Origin: Paraburkholderia acidipaludis NBRC 101816 | Lineage (GTDB): Bacteria > Pseudomonadota > Gammaproteobacteria > Burkholderiales > Burkholderiaceae | Direction of reading: 5' to 3' | Length of the DNA: 64,000 nucleotides | Assembly: GCF_000684975.1 (NCBI RefSeq) | Contig: NZ_BAXZ01000027.1 | Coordinates: forward strand, 34,104-98,103 | Shown here: piece by piece, positions 21,251 to 29,853 of the stretch | Numbering within the stretch: the first letter of the stretch is position 1 | How the letters are laid out: every line of letters begins with the position of its first letter | Notes under the pieces: model-generated | The model's input: the letters and a program-made list of their open reading frames with translations, nothing else | The model's database searches: none | What the model was told of the DNA's origin: nothing | Program-made: the position numbers and the translations under genes

Positions 21251-22066
21251 ATGACCACCACCTCCACCGCCGACGCGCTCACGCTCTACGGCGAAACCTT
21301 CGCGAGCCGCGTGCTGCTCGGCTCGTCGCGCTATCCGTCGCTGCAGTCGCTGTCCGATTCGATCGACGCGGCGCGTCCCGGCATGATCACCGTGGCGCTG
21401 CGCCGCCAGATGAACGACGGCACCGCCGAAGCGGGCTTCTTCGACCTGCTCAAGCGCCACGGCGTGCCGCTCCTGCCGAACACGGCGGGCTGCCTCACCG
21501 TCGACGAGGCCGTGACGACGGCCCACATGGCGCGTGAAGTCTTCGAAACCGACTGGATCAAGCTCGAGCTGATCGGCGACGACTACACGCTGCAGCCCGA
21601 TCCGGTCGGCCTGATCGAGGCCGCGTCGCGCCTCGCGAGGGACGGCTTCAAGGTGCTGCCCTACTGCACCGAAGACCTCGTGATCGGCCGGCGTCTGCTC
21701 GACGCGGGCTGCGAGGCGCTGATGCCGTGGGGCGCGCCGATCGGCACCGGCAAGGGGGTGATCAATCCCTACGGCCTGCGCGTGCTGCGCGAACGGCTGC
21801 CGGACGTGCCGCTGATCGTCGACGCGGGCCTTGGCGTGCCCTCGCACGCGGCACAGGTGATGGAGTGGGGTTTCGACGGCGTGCTGCTCAACACGGCAGT
21901 CTCGCAGGCGACGCACCCGGACGCGATGGCGCGCGCGTTCGCGCTGGGCGTGGAGGCGGGCCGCGCCGCGTATCTCGCCGGGCCGATGGCCGAGCGCGAG
22001 GCGGCCGTGGCGAGCACGCCTGTCGTGGGCATGCCGTTCTGGCATCAGGATGGAGTCAAGCAATGA
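21251..22066 (+). CDS. thiG: Thiazole synthase ThiG
   Basis: Builds the thiazole phosphate ring from DXP, imino-glycine and ThiS thiocarboxylate. The TIM-barrel family motifs are present: SSRYPSLQ, TVALRRQ, LLPNTAGC, the Schiff-base lysine in DWIKLELIGD, LPYCTEDLV, ALMPWGAPIGTG and VDAGLGVPSHA. Length 271 residues from ATG 21251, the size remembered for Burkholderia ThiG. An in-frame ATG at 21224 lacks support. Its TGA overlaps the ATG of thiE (ATGA), showing translational coupling. Confidence 0.96.
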   Translation: MTTTSTADALTLYGETFASRVLLGSSRYPSLQSLSDSIDAARPGMITVALRRQMNDGTAEAGFFDLLKRHGVPLLPNTAGCLTVDEAVTTAHMAREVFETDWIKLELIGDDYTLQPDPVGLIEAASRLARDGFKVLPYCTEDLVIGRRLLDAGCEALMPWGAPIGTGKGVINPYGLRVLRERLPDVPLIVDAGLGVPSHAAQVMEWGFDGVLLNTAVSQATHPDAMARAFALGVEAGRAAYLAGPMAEREAAVASTPVVGMPFWHQDGVKQ

Positions 22067-23184
22067 CCGAGACGCTGCGACTGCAGGACCGCGAACTGTT
22101 CTGGCCGCCGGCCGACGAGTTGACCACCACCGCGGAGCGCATCCGCGCACGCCTTGGCGACTGGCCGCCCACGCAGGCGCCCTGGCGCATCTGCCTCACG
22201 CCGCCGGATGCGCCGAACGGCGGCGACCTGATCATGGTGACCGACGCCGCGCCGCACCTCGCGAACATCGCACGCTGGATGACCGCAGGCGCAGGCGTGA
22301 TCGAAGCGGCCAGCGACGATCCCAAGGCGGGCCGCGTGACGCTGCATCTGGGCGGCGTGCGCTACGCGCTGGAAGGCGGGCTGGCCGAGGACTGGGTGCC
22401 GGCGCTGGCGGCATTCCTCGACTGCGGCTTCGATCCGCACGACGCGCTCGTGCTGGCGCTGGCCTGGCGCGACGGCGATGAGGTTGACGAGACCCGCGAG
22501 TACGCGTGGCCGGTCGACTTCACGCGCTTTCCGCGCGTGCTGGGCCTGCCCGCCGCGCCGGCCCAGCCATTCGCGCCGTGCCCGGCGAAGCTCGGCCTGT
22601 ACCCCGTGCTGCCGACGGCCGACTGGGTCGAGCGCGTGCTCGACTACGGCGCGAAGACGGTGCAGCTGCGCAGCAAGCAGCCGAAGTCGCCGCAATTGGT
22701 GGCGGAAATAGAACGCTGTGTTGCGGCGGGACGCCGGCACGACGCCCGCGTGTTCATCAACGACCACTGGCAGGAGGCGCTGGCGGCGGGCGCTTACGGC
22801 GTGCACCTCGGCCAGGAGGACCTGCGCGACGCGGATCTCGGCGCTCTCGCGGCGGCGGGCGTGCGCCTCGGCCTCTCGACGCACGGCTACTTCGAGATGC
22901 TCACGGCGCTGCACTTCCGCCCGAGCTATCTCGCGCTCGGCGCCGTGTTCCCCACCACCACCAAGGCGATGCCGACCGCGCCGCAGGGGCTCAAGCGTCT
23001 CGTGCGCTACGTGCAGCTTCTCGAGGGCGTGGTCCCGCTCGTGGCGATTGGCGGCATCGACGGCGCCGTGCTGCCGCAAGTGCTCGCCACGGGCGTCGGC
23101 TGTGCGGCCGTCGTGCGGGCGGTGACCGAGGCCGCCGACCCGGCTGTAGCGGTTGCTGCGTTGCAGAACGCGTTTACGCAATAA
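22063..23184 (+). CDS. thiE: Thiamine phosphate synthase ThiE with N-terminal extension
   Basis: Couples HMP pyrophosphate with thiazole phosphate to form thiamine phosphate. The ThiE TIM barrel starts near residue 177 (LGLYPVLPTADWV) with VQLRSK, FINDHWQ, GVHLGQEDL, LGLSTHG, GAVFPTTTK and the phosphate loop VAIGGIDG. Residues 1-~170 are an extra domain not found in E. coli ThiE (about 210 residues); it has no motif recognised here, though it begins with a DLIMVTD strand-like stretch and a conserved-looking DALVLALAW. The 373-residue long form seems usual in Burkholderia. ATG 22063 overlaps thiG. Confidence 0.92.
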   Translation: MTETLRLQDRELFWPPADELTTTAERIRARLGDWPPTQAPWRICLTPPDAPNGGDLIMVTDAAPHLANIARWMTAGAGVIEAASDDPKAGRVTLHLGGVRYALEGGLAEDWVPALAAFLDCGFDPHDALVLALAWRDGDEVDETREYAWPVDFTRFPRVLGLPAAPAQPFAPCPAKLGLYPVLPTADWVERVLDYGAKTVQLRSKQPKSPQLVAEIERCVAAGRRHDARVFINDHWQEALAAGAYGVHLGQEDLRDADLGALAAAGVRLGLSTHGYFEMLTALHFRPSYLALGAVFPTTTKAMPTAPQGLKRLVRYVQLLEGVVPLVAIGGIDGAVLPQVLATGVGCAAVVRAVTEAADPAVAVAALQNAFTQ

Positions 23185-23313
23185 TGGCCCGCTGACGGAA
23201 GGCCGAACGTTTGTCCGGCCATGCCGTCGGGGGGCCGGTCGACGTCGGGTTGACGTCCTTTACCGGCTGAATCGGCGACGGGGCGTGTCACGGCAGCTTT
23301 TTCATGATGGCCC

Positions 23314-23319
23314 TATAAT
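23314..23319 (+). promoter_or_regulatory. Candidate -10 box of the mla operon promoter
   Basis: A perfect TATAAT within GGCCCTATAATCCCGCC lies 33 bases before the mlaF start. The expected -35 region, about 17 bases upstream (CGGCAG), is poor, so only the -10 is well supported. Confidence 0.5.
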
Positions 23320-23351
23320 CCCGCCTTCGTGTAAATGGACTGTCAGCTTAC

Positions 23352-24173
23352 GTGCCATCCTCATCTGAATCCCTGCTGGAGCTGCGCGACGTCGATTTCG
23401 GCTATGGCGACCGGCTCGTCCTGTCCGGCCTGAACATGCGCTTTGGGCGCGGTCAGGTCGTGGCGGTCATGGGCGGCTCCGGCGGCGGCAAGACGACGGT
23501 GCTGCGTCTGATCGGCGGTCTCGTGCGCGCCCGGCGCGGCCAGGTGCTGTTTCATGGCGAAGACGTGGGCGCCCAGTCGCGCGCGGGCCTCTATGCCCTG
23601 CGGCGCAGGATGGGCATGCTGTTCCAGTTCGGCGCGCTCTTCACCGACATGTCGGTGTTCGAAAATGTCGCCTTCGCCTTGCGCGAACACACCGATCTTC
23701 CCGAAGAGCTGATCCGCGACCTCGTGTTGATGAAGCTCAACGCCGTGGGCTTGCGCGGCGCCCGCGACCTCGCGCCGTCGGAGATCTCGGGCGGCATGGC
23801 CCGGCGCGTCGCGCTGGCGCGCGCCATCGCGCTCGACCCCGAACTCATGATGTACGACGAGCCGTTCGCGGGCCTCGACCCGATCTCGCTCGGCATCACG
23901 GCAAACCTGATCCGCACGCTCAACGAAGCGCTCGGCGCGACCTCGATCCTCGTCACGCACGACGTGCCGGAGTCGTTCGCGATCGCCGACTATGTGTACT
24001 TTCTTGCCAACGGCGGCGTGCACGCGCAAGGTACGCCCGCCGAGCTGCGTGCCTCCACCGACCCGACCGTGCGCCAGTTCATCGACGGCGCCCCGGACGG
24101 CCCGTTCCGTTTTCATTACCCGGCGGACGTGCCGCTCGCCGCGGATTTCGGCATCGGCGGAGGCCGCTCATGA
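23352..24173 (+). CDS. mlaF: Phospholipid transport ATPase MlaF
   Basis: Cytoplasmic ATPase of the Mla system that keeps outer-membrane lipid asymmetry by moving phospholipids between the membranes. Walker A GGSGGGKTT lies at residues 41-49, Q-loop FQFGALF follows, the signature reads EISGGMARRVALARA and Walker B LMMYDEPFAGLDP. The first gene of mlaFEDACB; GTG 23352 start. Its TGA overlaps the mlaE ATG. Length 273 residues is typical. Confidence 0.95.
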   Translation: MPSSSESLLELRDVDFGYGDRLVLSGLNMRFGRGQVVAVMGGSGGGKTTVLRLIGGLVRARRGQVLFHGEDVGAQSRAGLYALRRRMGMLFQFGALFTDMSVFENVAFALREHTDLPEELIRDLVLMKLNAVGLRGARDLAPSEISGGMARRVALARAIALDPELMMYDEPFAGLDPISLGITANLIRTLNEALGATSILVTHDVPESFAIADYVYFLANGGVHAQGTPAELRASTDPTVRQFIDGAPDGPFRFHYPADVPLAADFGIGGGRS

Positions 24174-24946
24174 TCGGCGCCATCAGTTCGCTCGGGCGCT
24201 CGGTGATCGAACAGATCACGCGCGCCGGTCACGCGGCCCGCTTCTTCGTGCGTCTCGTGCTCGAATTCTTCCCGCTCCTGCGGCGGCCGCGCCTTGTCAC
24301 GAAGCAGATCCACTTCGTCGGTAATTATTCGCTGTTGATCATTGCCGTCTCGGGGCTCTTCGTCGGCTTCGTGCTGGGTCTGCAGGGCTATTACACGCTC
24401 AACCGCTACGGTTCCGAACAGGCGCTCGGCCTGCTGGTGGCGCTTTCGCTCGTGCGCGAGCTCGGGCCCGTCGTCACGGCGCTCCTGTTCGCGGGCCGCG
24501 CGGGCACCTCGCTCACGGCCGAAATCGGCCTCATGAAGGCCGGCGAGCAACTGACGGCGATGGAGATGATGGCGGTCGACCCCGTGCGTATCGTGGTCGC
24601 GCCGCGCATGTGGGCGGGCGTGATCGCCATGCCGATCCTCGCGGCGATCTTCAGCGCGGTCGGCATACTCGGCGGCTACGTGGTGGGCGTGCTGCTGATC
24701 GGCGTCGACGCGGGCGCTTTCTGGTCGCAGATGCAAGGCGGCGTGGACGTCTGGACCGACGTGGGCAACGGCGTGATCAAGAGCATCGTGTTCGGTTTCG
24801 CCGTGACGTTCACCGCGCTTTACCAGGGCTACGAGGCCAAGCCGACGCCCGAGGGCGTGTCGCGCGCGACCACGAAGACGGTCGTCTACGCGTCGCTCGC
24901 GGTGCTGGGCCTCGACTTCCTGCTCACCGCACTGATGTTCAGCTAA
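24170..24946 (+). CDS. mlaE: Phospholipid transport permease MlaE
   Basis: Inner-membrane permease of the Mla complex, 258 residues with about five to six hydrophobic helices. The MlaE family signature LVRELGPVVTALLFAGRAGTS and the MEMMAVDP loop are clear, with a C-terminal YEAKPTPEGVSRATTKTVV segment. ATG 24170 overlaps the end of mlaF by four bases, indicating coupled translation. It pairs with MlaF, MlaD and MlaB. Confidence 0.95.
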   Translation: MIGAISSLGRSVIEQITRAGHAARFFVRLVLEFFPLLRRPRLVTKQIHFVGNYSLLIIAVSGLFVGFVLGLQGYYTLNRYGSEQALGLLVALSLVRELGPVVTALLFAGRAGTSLTAEIGLMKAGEQLTAMEMMAVDPVRIVVAPRMWAGVIAMPILAAIFSAVGILGGYVVGVLLIGVDAGAFWSQMQGGVDVWTDVGNGVIKSIVFGFAVTFTALYQGYEAKPTPEGVSRATTKTVVYASLAVLGLDFLLTALMFS

Positions 24947-25044
24947 GGTCGCAGGCTGCGAGAGGGCGGGCCGCGCGGGCTCGCCTCGGCGGCTCCACCT
25001 GAAGACGGCGGGCGCTGGCGCCGCCGCAACGGATTCTGATTGGG

Positions 25045-25581
25045 ATGACGATGAAAAAGAATGCTCTCGACTTCTGGGTCGGCCTGTTCGTGGTGCTGGG
25101 CTTCATCGCGCTGCTGTTTCTCGCGCTGAAGGCCGGCAACATGAGTTCGCTGTCGTTCCAGCCGACCTATCCGCTCAAGCTCAAGTTCGACAATATCGGC
25201 GGACTCAAGCCGCGCGCGCCCGTGAAGAGCGCGGGCGTGACCGTCGGCCGGGTGGCGTCGATCGGCTTCGACACGAACACCTACCAGGCGCTCGTGACGA
25301 TCAACATGGACCAGCAATACCAGTTCCCGAAGGATACGTCGGCGAAAATCCTGACCTCGGGCCTGCTGGGCGAGCAGTACATCGGCCTGGAGCCGGGTGG
25401 TGACAGCGAAATGCTCAAGGCCGGCGACACCATTGCCATGACGCAGTCGGCGATCGTTCTGGAGAACCTGATCGGCCAGTTCCTCTACAGCAAAGCCGCC
25501 GATTCGGGGGCGGCGAAACCGGGCGCCTCGGCGCCGGCTCCGGCGCCGGCCGAGGCCGGCTCGGGCGCGGCAGGCAAGTGA
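25045..25581 (+). CDS. mlaD: MlaD, MCE-domain phospholipid-binding subunit
   Basis: A single N-terminal membrane anchor (about residues 11-29, FWVGLFVVLGFIALLFLAL) followed by one MCE domain (YPLKLKFDNIGGLKPRAPVKSAGVTVGRV...GLLGEQYIGL). MlaD forms a hexameric ring in the periplasm through which lipid passes. The last ~25 residues are an Ala/Pro-rich tail. ATG 25045 gives 178 residues; ATG 25051 is an equal alternative. It lies between mlaE and mlaA. Confidence 0.94.
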   Translation: MTMKKNALDFWVGLFVVLGFIALLFLALKAGNMSSLSFQPTYPLKLKFDNIGGLKPRAPVKSAGVTVGRVASIGFDTNTYQALVTINMDQQYQFPKDTSAKILTSGLLGEQYIGLEPGGDSEMLKAGDTIAMTQSAIVLENLIGQFLYSKAADSGAAKPGASAPAPAPAEAGSGAAGK

Positions 25582-25595
25582 GAAGGAGAACAACA

Positions 25596-26594
25596 ATGTT
25601 CACGATGCGCATGCGCGCAGCCGCGATGGGTGTCGCGGTGCTGGCGATCTCGGGGTGCGCGACGGTGCAGACGCCGTCGAAAGACGACCCGTGGGAGGGT
25701 TTCAACCGCTCGATCTTCACCTTCAACGACAAGGTGGACCAATACGCGCTCAAGCCCGTAGCCAAGGGCTACGTGTGGGCGACGCCGCAGCCGGTGCGTG
25801 ACAGTGTCACGAACTTCTTCTCGAATATCGGCGACGTCTACAACGCGGCGAACAACCTCCTGCAGTTGAAGATCACCGACGGCGTGGAAGACATCATGCG
25901 GATCGTGATCAACACGGTCTTCGGTGTCGGCGGTCTGTTCGACGTGGCGACGCTCGCGAAGCTGCCCAAGCACGACCAGGATCTGGGTCTCACGCTCGGG
26001 CATTACGGCGTGCCGGCCGGACCGTACCTCGTGCTGCCGTTCCTTGGCCCGAGCACGGTGCGCGACGCCGTGGGCTCGGCCGGCAACTATTTCATTAACC
26101 CGCTGACCTACGTCAATCCGGCGGCGCTGAGCTGGGGGCTGTACGGCCTGAACATCGTCAGCACCCGGGCCAACCTGCTCGGCGCGAGCGACCTGCTCGA
26201 GGGCGCCGCCATCGACAAGTACTCGTTCGTGCGCAACGGCTACCTGCAGCGCCGCGCCTATCAGCTGTCCGACGGCAAGGGCGGTTCGTCGTCGAATCTG
26301 CCCGACTACGGCGAAGGTGCGCCGCCGCCGAAGTACGAAGACGTCGACCAAGGGGCGGCCCCGGCCGCCGGTGCCACGGCGGCGTCGGGAGCAACGACGG
26401 CCGCGCCGGCGGTTGCCGCTTCCGGTGCGCAGGAGAGCGGCACGGCGCCTGCGCTGCCGGCTGGCGGCCCGGCGCCGCTGGTGGGCCCGAACGGAGCGGC
26501 GGCGGCCACCGGCGCGTCGGACACGACCGTGCCGGCCGACCAGATGGTGCCGCCCGCGCGTATCGGCTATCCGTCGATGCTGCGTCTGCGCTGA
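25596..26594 (+). CDS. mlaA: MlaA (VacJ) outer-membrane lipoprotein
   Basis: Lipoprotein that removes misplaced phospholipids from the outer leaflet. The signal peptide ends in the lipobox LAISGC, followed by the family region DPWEGFNRSIFTFNDKVDQY, FFSNIGDVYNAANNLLQ, NTVFGVGGLFDVAT and GPYLVLPFLGPSTVRD. The first ~235 residues are the VacJ domain; the rest is a long Ala/Pro/Gly-rich tail not found in E. coli MlaA. ATG 25596 has AAGGAG 7 bases upstream, so an in-frame GTG at 25578 is rejected. Here mlaA is inside the mla operon. Confidence 0.94.
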   Translation: MFTMRMRAAAMGVAVLAISGCATVQTPSKDDPWEGFNRSIFTFNDKVDQYALKPVAKGYVWATPQPVRDSVTNFFSNIGDVYNAANNLLQLKITDGVEDIMRIVINTVFGVGGLFDVATLAKLPKHDQDLGLTLGHYGVPAGPYLVLPFLGPSTVRDAVGSAGNYFINPLTYVNPAALSWGLYGLNIVSTRANLLGASDLLEGAAIDKYSFVRNGYLQRRAYQLSDGKGGSSSNLPDYGEGAPPPKYEDVDQGAAPAAGATAASGATTAAPAVAASGAQESGTAPALPAGGPAPLVGPNGAAAATGASDTTVPADQMVPPARIGYPSMLRLR

Positions 26595-26751
26595 CGCGCA
26601 GGCCGCGCGCGATTTGTCAGACATAAGCTGCTGCGTAACATGAAGAAACGGTTGTCGCAGAATCTTCGCAGTTTAACGATGGAGCCCGACAGAACTCGCG
26701 TGATATTGTTGGCTCCAACGGGGCGCTTCTCCCCATCACGCAGGACTTGAT

Positions 26752-27381
26752 ATGAAAAAATTCTTTCTGTTGCCGCTTTTCGCCATGTTTTTTGCGATGA
26801 CGGGTGTGGCGTCCGCACAAACGGTGGACACCAGCAACCCCGATACGATGGTTCAGCAGGTCACCCAGCAGGTGATCGACCAGATCCGCGGCGACAAGTC
26901 GATCCAGGCGGGCGACATCAACAAGATCACGCAGCTCGTCAACGAGAAGATCCTCCCGTACATGGATTTCCGCCGCACGACGCAACTGGCGATGGGCCGC
27001 AACTGGCGCACGGCCACGCCGGATCAGCAGGCGCAGGTCATCGAGCAGTTCAAGACGCTCCTGATCCGCACGTACTCGGGCGCGCTCGCCCAGGTGCGCG
27101 ATCAGCAGATCCAGTACAGGCCGTTCCGCGCGAACCCGGACGACACCGACGTCGTCGTGCGTTCGATGGTCATGAACAACGGCCAGCAGATCGAGCTCGA
27201 CTACCGTCTGTACAAGACGCCGCAAGGCTGGCGCGTGTATGACATCAACGTGCTCGGCGCGTGGCTGATCCAGGCCTACCAGCAACAGTTCCAGGAAAAG
27301 ATCCAGCAAGGCGGCGTGGACGGCCTGATCCAGTTCCTCACGCAGCGCAACCAGCAGCTCGCCGCGGGCAAGACTTCGTGA
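26752..27381 (+). CDS. mlaC: Periplasmic phospholipid shuttle MlaC
   Basis: Soluble periplasmic carrier (Ttg2D/MlaC family) that moves phospholipid between MlaA and MlaD. Signal peptide of about 23 residues ending in ASA. The mature part has the family run VNEKILPYMDFRRTTQLAMGRNWR, LLIRTYSGAL and WRVYDINVLGAWLIQAYQQQF. Length 209 residues. The 157 bases before it are the largest gap in the mla operon and could contain an internal promoter (GATATT near 26702, weak). Confidence 0.95.
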   Translation: MKKFFLLPLFAMFFAMTGVASAQTVDTSNPDTMVQQVTQQVIDQIRGDKSIQAGDINKITQLVNEKILPYMDFRRTTQLAMGRNWRTATPDQQAQVIEQFKTLLIRTYSGALAQVRDQQIQYRPFRANPDDTDVVVRSMVMNNGQQIELDYRLYKTPQGWRVYDINVLGAWLIQAYQQQFQEKIQQGGVDGLIQFLTQRNQQLAAGKTS

Positions 27382-27650
27382 GCACGCGCTTCGATACCGG
27401 TGCGGCGCTGACCCACGAGAGCGCGAAAGCCGCGCTCGCGGCGGGGCTGGCGCGCATCGCGCAGGGCGCGACCGCCGTCGACTGCGCACCCCTCACGCAA
27501 TTCGATTCGTCGGCGCTGGCCGTGCTGATCGCCTGGCAGCGCGCCGCGCGCGAGCGCGGCACGACGCTCGACGTCCTCAATCTGCCTTCCAAGCTCGCGA
27601 GCCTCGCGCACGCCTACGGCGTCGATTCGCTCCTGCACGAGCGACATTGA
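27378..27650 (+). CDS. mlaB: MlaB, STAS-domain subunit
   Basis: A 90-residue STAS protein that stabilises the MlaF ATPase. The STAS signature is VDCAPLTQFDSSALAVLIAWQRAAR, where the conserved serine sits at the start of helix 2, followed by LDVLNLPSKLASLAHAYGVDSLL. GTG 27378 overlaps the mlaC TGA (GTGA), so it is translationally coupled. It closes the mlaFEDACB operon. Confidence 0.92.
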   Translation: MSTRFDTGAALTHESAKAALAAGLARIAQGATAVDCAPLTQFDSSALAVLIAWQRAARERGTTLDVLNLPSKLASLAHAYGVDSLLHERH

Positions 27651-27757
27651 CGCGCGGCGGCTCCCCGGTCCCCGGTTCTGCCGGCGGACTGGGCGGGTTC
27701 GCCGCGATTCCCTCCTCTGCGTCTCTTCGGGCCAGGTCGGCTCTTACGACTTTGCCC

Positions 27758-27763
27758 TATAAT
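27758..27763 (+). promoter_or_regulatory. Candidate -10 box upstream of the ABC-2 exporter genes
   Basis: A perfect TATAAT in TTGCCCTATAATCAACCG, 138 bases before the ABC ATPase gene. The same CCCTATAATC context occurs before mlaF. The -35 region (around 27735-27740, GGTCGG) is poor. The leader of ~130 bases is GC-rich. Confidence 0.45.
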
Positions 27764-27901
27764 CAACCGTTTTTTGGGCGTTGCCGCCGGATTTTCGGCG
27801 GCACGGATGGCGCTACGGGCTGTCCCCCATTTCCCGGTCTTCCCCCGCAGCATTGATGCACTTTATAGCCGCACCGCCACGAGACGGGCGGCGTTCGAGT
27901 C

Positions 27902-28828
27902 ATGCCAGCCATAGAAATTCGTAACGTCAAGAAGCGCTACAAGGAGCTCCAGGCGCTCAAAGGCGTCAGCTTTACGGTCGAAGAGGGCGAGTTCTTCGGG
28001 CTGCTCGGCCCGAATGGTGCGGGCAAGACCACGCTCATCAGCATTCTTGCGGGCCTCGCGCGCGCCGACGAAGGCTCGATTGCCGTGCGCGGCCACGACG
28101 TCGTGAATGACTACCGCAACGCGCGCCGCAGCCTTGGTGTCGTGCCGCAGGAGCTGGTGTTCGATCCGTTCTTCACGGTGCGCGAGACGCTGCGCATCCA
28201 GTCCGGCTACTTCGGCCTGCGCAACAACGACGCGTGGATCGACGAGGTCATGGCGAACCTCGACCTCACCGAAAAAGCCGACGTCAACATGCGCGCGCTC
28301 TCGGGTGGCATGAAGCGCCGCGTGCTGGTGGCGCAGGCGCTCGTGCACCGTCCGCCCGTGATCGTGCTCGACGAGCCGACCGCCGGCGTGGACGTCGAAC
28401 TGCGCCAGACGCTCTGGAAATTCATCGCGCGCCTGAACCGCGAAGGCCACACGATCGTGCTCACCACGCACTACCTGGAGGAAGCCGAGGAGCTGTGCGA
28501 CCGCATCGCGATGCTGCGCCGCGGCGAAGTCGTGGCGCTCGAGCGCACTAGCACGCTCCTGCAGCGCTTCGCGGGCACGCAGCTATTCCTGCGTTTCTCG
28601 GAGGGCGTGCTGCCCGCCGAGCTGCGCACGCTCGAAGTCGATCCGTCGAACGTCAACACGCGCCAGCACCTGCTGCGTCTTGCCAACTACGACGAGGTCG
28701 AGCGTATCCTCGCGCTGTGCCGCGCGAACGGCTGCAAGCTCGAGGAGATGGAGGTCCGCAAGGCCGATCTGGAGGATGTTTTCGTGCAGGTGATGAGCGG
28801 TCCGGAAGTGATCGAGGGGCTGGCATGA
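27902..28828 (+). CDS. ABC transporter ATP-binding protein (YadG-like)
   Basis: Cytoplasmic ATPase of an ABC-2 type exporter, 308 residues. Walker A LLGPNGAGKTT at about 38-48, Q-loop VVPQELVFDPFFTVRETL, signature RALSGGMKRRVLVAQAL, Walker B PPVIVLDEPTAGVD, H-loop TTHYLEEAE. The C-terminal ~80 residues are the accessory domain of this subfamily. Its end overlaps the permease ATG by four bases. It resembles YadG/YadH of E. coli, whose substrate is not known. Confidence 0.9.
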   Translation: MPAIEIRNVKKRYKELQALKGVSFTVEEGEFFGLLGPNGAGKTTLISILAGLARADEGSIAVRGHDVVNDYRNARRSLGVVPQELVFDPFFTVRETLRIQSGYFGLRNNDAWIDEVMANLDLTEKADVNMRALSGGMKRRVLVAQALVHRPPVIVLDEPTAGVDVELRQTLWKFIARLNREGHTIVLTTHYLEEAEELCDRIAMLRRGEVVALERTSTLLQRFAGTQLFLRFSEGVLPAELRTLEVDPSNVNTRQHLLRLANYDEVERILALCRANGCKLEEMEVRKADLEDVFVQVMSGPEVIEGLA

Positions 28829-29580
28829 GCGGTTTCCAAACGCTGTTCTACAAGGAAGTGCTGCGTTTCTGGAAGGTTGCCTTCCAGACCGTGCTCGCGC
28901 CCGTCATCACCGCACTGCTCTATCTGACGATTTTCGGCCACGCGCTGCGCGGTCACGTGCAGGTGTATCCGGGCGTCGAGTACACGAGCTTCCTGATTCC
29001 CGGTCTCGTGATGATGAGCGTGCTGCAGAACGCGTTCGCGAACAGCTCGTCGTCGTTGATCCAGTCGAAGATCACGGGCAATCTCGTATTTGTCCTCTTG
29101 CCGCCGCTCGCCGCCTGGGAGATGTTTGGAGCTTACGTGCTCGCGTCGATCGTGCGCGGGTTGGCGGTCGGCGCGGGCGTGTTCGTGGTGACGATCTGGT
29201 TCATTCCGGTGAGCTTCGCCGCGCCGCTCTATATCGTGGCGTTCGCCGTGCTCGGCTCGGCCATTCTCGGCACGCTCGGCCTCATCGCCGGCATCTGGGC
29301 CGAGAAGTTCGACCAGCTCGCGGCGTTCCAGAACTTCCTCATCATGCCGCTCACGTTTCTCTCGGGCGTGTTCTACTCCACGCATACGTTGCCGCCCGTG
29401 TGGCGCGAAGTGTCGAGGCTCAACCCGTTTTTCTACATGATCGACGGCTTTCGCTACGGGTTCTTCGGCTTGTCCGACGTAAGCCCGTTCTGGAGCTTCT
29501 CGATTGTTTTCGTGTTTTTCGTGGCGCTCGCCGCGCTCGCGATGCGTTTGCTTGCGAGCGGCTACAAGCTGCGCCACTAA
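28825..29580 (+). CDS. ABC-2 type permease (YadH-like)
   Basis: Inner-membrane partner of the preceding ATPase, 251 residues with six predicted helices. The ABC-2 signature region is LIAGIWAEKFDQLAAFQNFLIMPLTFLSGVFYS, followed by LNPFFYMIDGFRYGFFG. ATG 28825 overlaps the ATPase stop (ATGA). The pair lies between mlaB and bolA-murA; it might export an envelope component (inference from location only). Confidence 0.9.
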   Translation: MSGFQTLFYKEVLRFWKVAFQTVLAPVITALLYLTIFGHALRGHVQVYPGVEYTSFLIPGLVMMSVLQNAFANSSSSLIQSKITGNLVFVLLPPLAAWEMFGAYVLASIVRGLAVGAGVFVVTIWFIPVSFAAPLYIVAFAVLGSAILGTLGLIAGIWAEKFDQLAAFQNFLIMPLTFLSGVFYSTHTLPPVWREVSRLNPFFYMIDGFRYGFFGLSDVSPFWSFSIVFVFFVALAALAMRLLASGYKLRH

Positions 29581-29601
29581 GCAGGACAGGAGCTTCTCAC
29601 C

Positions 29602-29841
29602 ATGTTGCCGACACCGGAACAGGTCAAGCAGTACATCTCGGCAGGGCTCGCATGCGAGCACCTCGAAGTGGAGGGCGACGGCCAGCACTTCTTCGCAACC
29701 ATCGTCTCGCCGGCCTTCGAAGGCAAGCGCCTGATCCAGCGCCATCAGCTGGTCTACGCCGCACTTGGCGATCGCATGCGCGAGGAAATCCACGCGCTCA
29801 GCATGAAGACGCTTACGCCCGCCGAATGGCAGAACGCATAA
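29602..29841 (+). CDS. BolA family protein (IbaG-like)
   Basis: A 79-residue BolA/IbaG domain: QVKQYISAGLACEHLEVEGDGQHFFATIVSPAFEGKRLIQRHQLVYAAL, ending TPAEWQ. IbaG-type proteins bind Fe-S clusters with monothiol glutaredoxins. The gene is directly upstream of murA, as yrbA/ibaG is in E. coli. AGGAG precedes ATG 29602. It is likely co-transcribed with the ABC-2 exporter and murA. Confidence 0.92.
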   Translation: MLPTPEQVKQYISAGLACEHLEVEGDGQHFFATIVSPAFEGKRLIQRHQLVYAALGDRMREEIHALSMKTLTPAEWQNA

Positions 29842-29853
29842 TCTGGAATATCA

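Noticed and set aside
25578..25596. Start of mlaA at GTG 25578
   Set aside because: AAGGAG directly precedes ATG 25596, and the signal peptide reads normally from there.
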